NCBI GenBank assembly: GCA_963920635.1
Contig: OY987299.1
Coordinates: 65,516,692-65,580,691 of the forward strand
Length of the DNA: 64,000 bases
Direction: 5' to 3'
Origin: Pseudeuparius sepicola
Lineage: Eukaryota > Arthropoda > Insecta > Coleoptera > Anthribidae
The notes under the pieces are model-generated. The model made no database searches. It was not told the origin of the DNA and was given only the letters and a program-made list of their open reading frames with translations. This document shows positions 58,190 to 64,000 of the stretch, piece after piece; position 1 is the stretch's first letter, and each line of letters starts with the position of its first letter. A program made the translations under genes and the position numbers.

Positions 58190-59084
58190 GGTAGTCAACT
58201 ATGAAAGGGTCAGATGGGCCATTGAGTCCTTCTCCCCGTATAAGGCGCCTGGGCTGGATGGGATCTTCCTGGCTCTCCTTCAGAGAGACGGGGGGGGGGG
58301 GGGGGGGGCACTCACCTGGCGTGTTCAGAGCATCCATCGCCAGAGGGAACGTCCCTCGTCGCTGGCTGCAGATTAGAGTGATATTTATACCGAAGCCTGG
58401 ACGCAGTGACTACACTGAAGCCAAGGCCTATAGACCCATCAGTCTCACTAGCTTCTTGATGAAGACGCTGGAGAGACTGGAGGACAGACATTTTAGAGAG
58501 CAACTTGCCCTCAAGGCACCACTGAGTTCCAGGCAGCACGCCTACCAAATGGGCAGGTCCGTGCACTCGGCCCTTCACCAGCTTGTCACAAGGCTGGATG
58601 GGGGGCAGGAGGGCGGACTGGTGTCGGTGGGGGTCTTTTTGGACATAGAGGGTGCCTTTGACAACATGGCAGTGGACTCCCCCTCCTATGGTGCATGGTG
58701 GATGAACTGCTGCGAATCTTAGAGGAGCAGGGTGTCTATATACAGGAGTACGCGGACGATGTTGTGATCCTGGTGCAGGGCACAGAGATTGAGCTTTTAG
58801 AAAAGCTCCTAAATGGAGCTCTCATGAAGTTCTCTCAGTGGTGCGCCTCTAATGGATTAAGTGCCAGCCCTAATAAGGTTGAGCTGGTATTATTTACCGG
58901 GAAGAGAGAAGTGGTCCCCAGCCCTCTTGTAGAGCTTCAAGAGACCCAACTAGAAATAAAGAAGGTCAACTATCTGGGAGAGTGGCTAGACTCCAGACTG
59001 ACCTACGAGGAACACATACTCACAAGGACCAAAAAGGCATGCAACGCGCTGTGGGCATGCCGCAGAGCCGTGGGAACTTCGTAG
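58190..59084 (+). pseudogene. R1/Jockey-group LINE RT remnant
   Basis: The plus strand shows SFSPYKAPGLDGIF, then in another frame GNVPRRWLQIRVIFIPKPGR, AKAYRPISLTSFLMKTLER, the palm strand GVFLDIEGAFDNM, and, after an internal loss, QEYADDVVILVQG with the catalytic YADD, followed by NKVELVLFTGK and VNYLGEWLDS. The order is that of non-LTR reverse transcriptase and the spelling is closest to R1/I/Jockey-type elements. The sequence between the first palm Asp and YADD is about 60 codons too short. A 19-base G run at 58290 shifts the frame. GC content is well above the surroundings. Confidence 0.85.
58290..58308. repeat. poly-G run (19 bases)
   Basis: Uninterrupted G run inside the RT remnant; its length changes the reading frame and is unreliable. 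Confidence 0.9.
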
Positions 59085-59490
59085 GGACTGAGTCCGAAGA
59101 TCATTCTTTGGATCTACACGGCAATAATAGCCACGTTCCTTTTGCCACTTTTCTTAAGAATTCTTACTTTATCTCAGTTGGTGGTAGTTCCTTTTACAAA
59201 TGAGAACGTGAGCTAAAGTGAGATTTTTATCTCCCCCTTTGTTGAATCTTAAATGCAAAATGTTTCTTTTTATCTAATTATGCATATTTTGATTATGCGT
59301 TTTTTAATTTTCCTTATTTTCAAATTCAAAGTTTTTGTTCACTCCTTTAAGCATAGATGTCCCACGACTCGCGGCAAAAACCTACCTTTCTTTGAAGGTC
59401 AAAGAGACCAGACAGAAACGAACAGACTTCGAGACCGCGCGCGGCCACATTCGCATGTCCAAAATTAATTATTTTCGGATTTTCCGCAAA

Positions 59491-60300
59491 ATTCGCGATT
59501 GCAGTGACTTTTGGCAGGCCTGCCCATCAAGGACTGAAGAAGACACCAGGTGAGTCGCTAATCATGGTTTTTTCTACTTGCATTTCACATAATAAATTTA
59601 CTTAATCATTTTGCTCCTCATAAATTTTGCATTTTCTTCAATAATTAAATTCGCACCGCAACCTACGTATAATTAGACTTATTCTATCCACGAAAACTAC
59701 GCATTATATAAGAAAAATATCTCAGTCAAAAAAATTAGCGCAGAAAATATTGTATCGACTTATGTTACTTCCCTCTTCCATTAGTCCTTTTTTCCGCCAT
59801 TAGAGCACACGAAAACATTTGAATATTCATTTACTTTTTGTTTCTTCGCATTTAAATCCATGCGCGCCTCTTTTTTTTCCCCTTTCAAATTTAATGACAA
59901 TACGAAAAATGTATCCTACTTTTTCATGGCAACTCAAAAAATACCACATCGACCGTTATGAATATTGTGCGGAATTGAAAACAAAAAAGTCAAGCTTTTG
60001 CCACCCACCAATGGAGCCTTGACAATGCATACACAGAGAGTGTACCTTCAGTGCCAAACCTGGCTAGGTAACACCCTGTATTCTTGTGAATATGGATGCA
60101 ATTCGCGATTGCAGTGACTTTTGGCAGGCCTGCCCATCAAGGACTGAAGAAGACACCAGGTGAGTCGCTAATCGTGGTTTTTTTCTACTTGCATTTCACA
60201 TAATAAATTTACTTAATCATTTTGCTCCCCATAAATTTCGCATTTTCTTCAATAATTAAATTCGCACCGCAACCTATGTATAATTAGACTTATTCTATCC
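59491..60300 (+). repeat. A-B-A arrangement in the BEL/Pao leader
   Basis: Block A (ATTCGCGATTGCAGTGACTT to TTATTCTATCC, about 199 bp) occurs at 59491..59688 and 60101..60300. Between them lies block B (59689..60103), which also occurs alone at 54562..54975. Each A block contains a splice-donor-like CACCAG/GTGAGTCG. The arrangement is probably LTR/leader DNA of the following BEL/Pao element rearranged by recombination between copies. Confidence 0.75.
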
Positions 60301-60690
60301 AGTTATTATACATTTTTTGGACCTTCAGAGACCGGATTTGCATTTCAAAAATTAAATTATAAACTTGCATTTAATTTCCACCAGTTAAATTCTGAGTATT
60401 CCTCCCACAAAAAACACGTATTGTTTTTTACCGCATTCTTATCAGTGTTTGCCCGCATTAGTTTTTGTAAGCTAAAACTGGGTAAATTTATTCACTTTTA
60501 TTCAGCTTTACCTTTACCTTGGTTTTATTTTATTATTTTTTCTGCCTTAGTTTTAATTATAAATCGCGAATAAAATAAAAAAACTTTACACATAGGTAGA
60601 TCGCACACTTGTTTTGATTTTGCTGGATTCTTTGAAGTTATACTTGCAGTTTCGTTTAATTTACGCTATTGCTTATATTTCTAGATAATT

Positions 60691-61514
60691 ATGGCATCAA
60701 AAATTAAACAATATAAAGCTGTAAGAGATGTTCTCATAGCTCGCTTAAAAGAAATTCAAACCCTTAGTCAGAATCCGTCCATAGATACAGACACAACTAA
60801 AAAATTAGAATTTAAATTAAGAGGTGAGCAGTTGCAAACCATTTTTGATCGCTTTATGGAAACGCAAAACAATATAATAACAACTGTAGCTTCACTTTCA
60901 CAAGAACAAGATCTTACTACAGAAGATCAGATTCGTTCAGGTTTTGAGCAATTATATTTCTCTGTCAGAGCCGCTTATGATGAATTCTTTCATGGACAGC
61001 CCGTACCCGTCAACAACACTACATCCAAAAATACTATTGATCCAAATGCCAAACTTCGCAAGATGAATTTGCCAACCTTTGATGGAAATCTTAAATCATG
61101 GCCACGTTTCATTAGCTTATTTGACACTTTATTCACAACAATCTCAAACTATCAAAAGTTCAAAAATTTGAATATCTTTCTTCATCAGTAGTTGGTGAAC
61201 CTCTCGCTTTAATTGAAGGCATACCGTTGCTAGAGAAAAACTGTGATACTGTGTATAAAGCTTTAACTGACAGATATCAAAACAAACGATTACTTGCTAC
61301 TTCAAACTGGCAAGAACTCTTAAATTTTCCTAAACTTTCTTCAAATTCGCCTCAACATTTAAGAAATCTGATTGACACTTTTACACTTAATATTTCTGGG
61401 CTAAAAACTTTACATTTTCCTACAAGTTACTGGGATTTTATTTTATTCGATTTAATGCTGCAAAAACTTGATGACGGCACAGCAATGCGTTTTGAACTAG
61501 AACAGAAATTTTGA
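60691..61514 (+). pseudogene. BEL/Pao gag (DUF1759-type)
   Basis: Starts at ATG 60691 (MASKIKQYKAVRDVL). The first 115 residues are helical, then the gag signature LRKMNLPTFDGNLKSWPRF appears at about residue 123. A shift near 61158 ends the first frame with a stop at 61189; the continuation (SVVGEPLALIEGIPL, DRYQNKRLLATSNWQEL, LDDGTAMRFELEQKF) lies in the next frame. Gag forms the particle shell in the functional family. One frameshift and one stop make this copy defective. Confidence 0.85.
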
Positions 61515-62142
61515 AATTCCGTCATATTATGATCAACTAGTAAAATTTGTCGATAACCAAAGTAAAGCTTTAGTGACTCATACATTCACTAAAAGTGATA
61601 CTAATACTGGATTAAAAAAGAATTCCTCAAAGGTAGGTACATCAACTGGACAGAAGTTTAAAAAATCTACCGGCATTTCTTCTTTTGTGGTTGAAACCGG
61701 CCAACACTCGAAATGTGTCCTTTGTAAAAGTCTGCATTCGATTTATGCTTGCCCATCTTTAATAAATAAATCCCCATCAGAAAGCTATAATCTAGTGAAA
61801 CAGAATCGCTTATGTGTGAATTGCTTAAGTAATAGGCACTGTACTAAATTTTGCAATTCTGAATCCACTTGCAGATTTTGCAAACAGAGACACCATTCAC
61901 TGCTGCATTTTGATGCCTCCAGTCAATCCGCTTTGAGTTCTGTGAGCTCTCCACCCAATATATTACCACATAATACTAATCCTAATGCCCCACCTCAATC
62001 GCCTTCTACTTCTGCACAATCTCCACTCAATTTGCATATTTTTACAACCAATTCACATATTAAAGTTTTACTTCCTACCGCCTCGATAGAAATTCTGGAA
62101 GTATGGCCAGTCTTATCACAGAAAGAGTTTTCCATCGTTTGA
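61515..62142 (+). pseudogene. BEL/Pao gag zinc knuckles and protease junction
   Basis: After a Ser/Thr/Lys-rich linker, the frame at 61573 carries CVLCKSLHSIYACPS and then CVNCLSNRHCTKFC and CRFCKQRHHSLLHF, the three Cys/His knuckles typical of BEL/Pao Gag. They bind RNA. A Pro/Ser-rich linker (NPNAPPQSPSTSAQSPLN) follows and leads to HIKVLLPTASIEI, where the retropepsin begins; the DTG-equivalent is not evident and the frame changes near 62103. Confidence 0.8.
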
Positions 62143-63002
62143 GTTTACAGCGATTCCCACTTTCTATCCCTATTGATGGTTTAGGTCAAATCAGTTATGT
62201 ATCTTCAAAAGGCATAACAAATTGCACCATTCGTTCTAAAAATCAACCTTCAGAAAGCTTGGAGGTTGAGGCTATCATAGTACCCAAAATATGTCATAAT
62301 CTTCCTTCTTCGTCTTTTAAAAATAATTGGCAGCATTTGAGGAACATACAGCTAGCAGACGTTAACTTTAATATATCTTCTAGCATTGATATGCTTCTTG
62401 GATTAGATGTTGTTCCTTTAATCCTTTGTTCTGATCGTGTTGTCGGAGAGCGACATGAGCCAATTGCCATAGAAACCATGTTTGGTTATGTCCTGTCAGG
62501 TAAGACAGACTGTTCACTTTCCGCTCCGCTTTCTGTTCTCTCCATTTTCACCGACTCCTATTTAGCTCTCGACTCTATGCTCCGTAAATTTTGAGAACTA
62601 GAAGACATTCCTAAAATTCTCTCCCACACTTCCTTTGAGGAAGATCACTGTGAAAACCATTTTATAAAATCGCACTTTCGAGATGCAACTGAAAGATTCA
62701 ACGTTGCCCTTCCTTTCAAAGACACTGAACCACAATTTTGTGGTTCCAGACCAATAGCTCTACGCAGATTTTTCTCGTTAGAACGAAGGTTATGTCAAAA
62801 CTAAGTTATATGAGGCTTACTGCGAATTTATGAGAAATTACCTCGATTCTAACCACATGGAATTGGTCTCCAAAACTTTTAGTGACACTTCATTAGAAAA
62901 ATGCTATTATATTCCCCATCTCCCTGTATTTAAACCCGATAGTTCCACAACCAAGGTCATAGTTGTGTTCGATTGTTCCACAAAAAAATGGAGAATTTTC
63001 TT
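62103..63002 (+). pseudogene. BEL/Pao protease end and RT start
   Basis: Begins with MASLITERVFHRLSL and continues SKGITNCTIRSK, IDMLLGLDVVPLIL and IETMFGYVLSG, the conserved segment between protease and RT in BEL/Pao Pol. A stop falls at 62592 just before ELEDIPKILSHTSFEE. A shift near 62775 and another in an A-run near 62985 precede KVIVVFDCST and the RT. Three disablements in 900 bp. Confidence 0.75.
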
Positions 63003-64000
63003 TAAATAATCATCTCTTGCCAGGGCCAAAACTACAGCAGGATATATGCAAAATTCTTTTAAAATTCAGAGTGCACCAAGTAGTTTTCACTTCTGACATT
63101 AAACAGATGTATCGTCAGGTGAACGTTGTTCCACAGCACCAAGATTATCAAAGAATAATCTGGAGATTTTCTGCAAAAGAACCTGTACAAGATTTTCGCT
63201 TAAAAGTGGTTACTTTTGGCATGGTTTGCTCTCCATTTTTGGCCTTACGTTCATTGGTTCAACTTGCCAATGACGAACAATCCAATTTTCCCACTGCTTC
63301 TAAAATTGTTCTCAATGATATCTACGTTGATGACATCGTATCGGGGGGTGATTCTTTATCTGAAGTTCTGAACGCAAAAAATGAACTTGTTTCGCTTTTC
63401 AAAAAAGGGCAATTTGAACTGCGTAAATGGTCAAGTAATTCTGCTGAGTTTTTGGAAACCATTCCTGAGAATCTTCAGGAAACATCGCTTTCTTTTGATA
63501 AAGATTTTAACTTCGTTGTTAAAATTTTAGGACTTCGTTGGTGTCCCAATCAAGACTCCTTCTCCTATAATATCCCACCGCTTGAAAGAGAATGTACAAA
63601 ACGGACCATTCTTTCTGAGATTTCAAGGGTTTTTGACCCTCTTGGATTTTTGTCCCCATTAACTTTCTTTTGCAAACACCTCATGCAACTTCTATGGGCT
63701 AGAGGTGTAACATGGGATGAAAATCTACCTAATGACCTACTGCAACGCTGGCAGATGTACAGGTCGGAATTTCCTCTTCTTTCTACGCTTAACATAAAAC
63801 GTCATATTCTTTGTGAAAAATTCCAGTCACTGGAACTTCATGCTTTTGGTGATGCTAGTGAGCTTGGTTATGCAGCCGTGATCTATTTTCGTTGTAAGGA
63901 TTTGCATGGAAATGTAAAAATTTCGCTTGTTTGTGCCAAATCAAAAGTGGCTCCTCTAAAAAAGAAATCCTTGCCTCGTTTAGAACTGTGCGCTGCAGTG
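63003..64000 (+). CDS. BEL/Pao reverse transcriptase and RNase H region, partial
   Basis: An uninterrupted frame of about 330 codons up to the window end. Order: LNNHLLPGPKLQQDI, palm strand FTSDIKQMYRQVNV (first Asp), GMVCSPFLALRSL, catalytic YVDDIVSGG at about 63330, LGLRWCPNQDSFSY, ISRVFDPLGFLSPLTFFCK and ELHAFGDASELGYAAVIY (RNase H start), ending LPRLELCAAV. These are the standard motifs of BEL/Pao Pol. The frame is continuous here, but upstream shifts separate it from gag, so this copy would not make full Pol. It copies element RNA into DNA in functional members. Confidence 0.9.

Larger units (their letters stand above)
60691..64000 (+). mobile_element. BEL/Pao retrotransposon, runs off the window
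   Basis: Gag, zinc knuckles, protease region, RT and the peptidase-A17/RNase H region follow in order on the plus strand, with LTR-like DNA upstream. Several single-base breaks are present in gag and the early pol region, but the last kilobase is uninterrupted. The 3' part and 3' LTR lie beyond the window. Confidence 0.9.

Overview
The window is non-coding, transposon-dense DNA from an animal, almost certainly an insect. It is AT-rich, has TAGGTA/TACCTA-type simple sequence, spliceosomal introns, and arthropod-style BEL/Pao, Ty3/Gypsy, CR1/Jockey-like and mariner-type elements. No rRNA, tRNA, CRISPR or bacterial operon is visible. The order cannot be fixed from the sequence alone.

The only recognisable host gene is importin-5 (karyopherin beta-3) on the minus strand. 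Two adjacent coding exons are present, at 38272..38491 and 5557..5782, with matching phase-2 splice sites. Positions 5783..38271 are therefore one intron of about 32.5 kb, and the rest of the window appears to lie in the flanking introns.

The most striking object sits inside that intron: a 15.8 kb element at 9877..25702. It is bounded by a perfect 6-bp duplication (TAAAAC) and starts with 5'-AGTAGT. It has two near-identical inverted arms of 5.2-5.8 kb around a 4.9 kb unique core. The 6-bp duplication, AG terminus and overall size match Polinton/Maverick elements, but no polymerase B, integrase, protease, ATPase or capsid gene is visible. Each arm carries a promoter-like block and an intact 102-codon gene. 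The core carries a GNAT-like acetyltransferase gene with a duplicated TATA region, a degraded DEAD-box helicase fragment, an array of TGACNNNGC motifs, and a 146-codon acidic/coiled-coil reading frame after a splice acceptor. The simplest reading is a non-autonomous, cargo-carrying Polinton derivative with giant terminal inverted repeats.

Layout by region. 1-9.87 kb: AT-rich DNA, a possible solo LTR (2.96-3.8 kb), importin exon and a second possible LTR. 9.88-25.7 kb: the giant element. 26-32.4 kb: decayed LINE pieces (ORF1, endonuclease, RT). 32.6-36.7 kb: a minus-strand Gypsy remnant broken by palindromic elements. 38.3-38.5 kb: importin exon. 39-46.4 kb: several fold-back elements with ACAGGGTG-like ends, one enclosing a mariner-type transposase remnant. 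46.9-53.4 kb: a minus-strand Gypsy element with a deleted RT core and an embedded LINE carrying an intact PHD-finger ORF1. 54.5-57.5 kb: a BEL-related segment and a short-TIR DNA element. 58.2-59.1 kb: an R1/Jockey-type RT pseudogene. 59.5-64 kb: a BEL/Pao element running off the window end.

Most element genes are broken. The apparently intact reading frames are the two 102-codon arm genes, the GNAT-like gene, the core acidic frame and the LINE ORF1.
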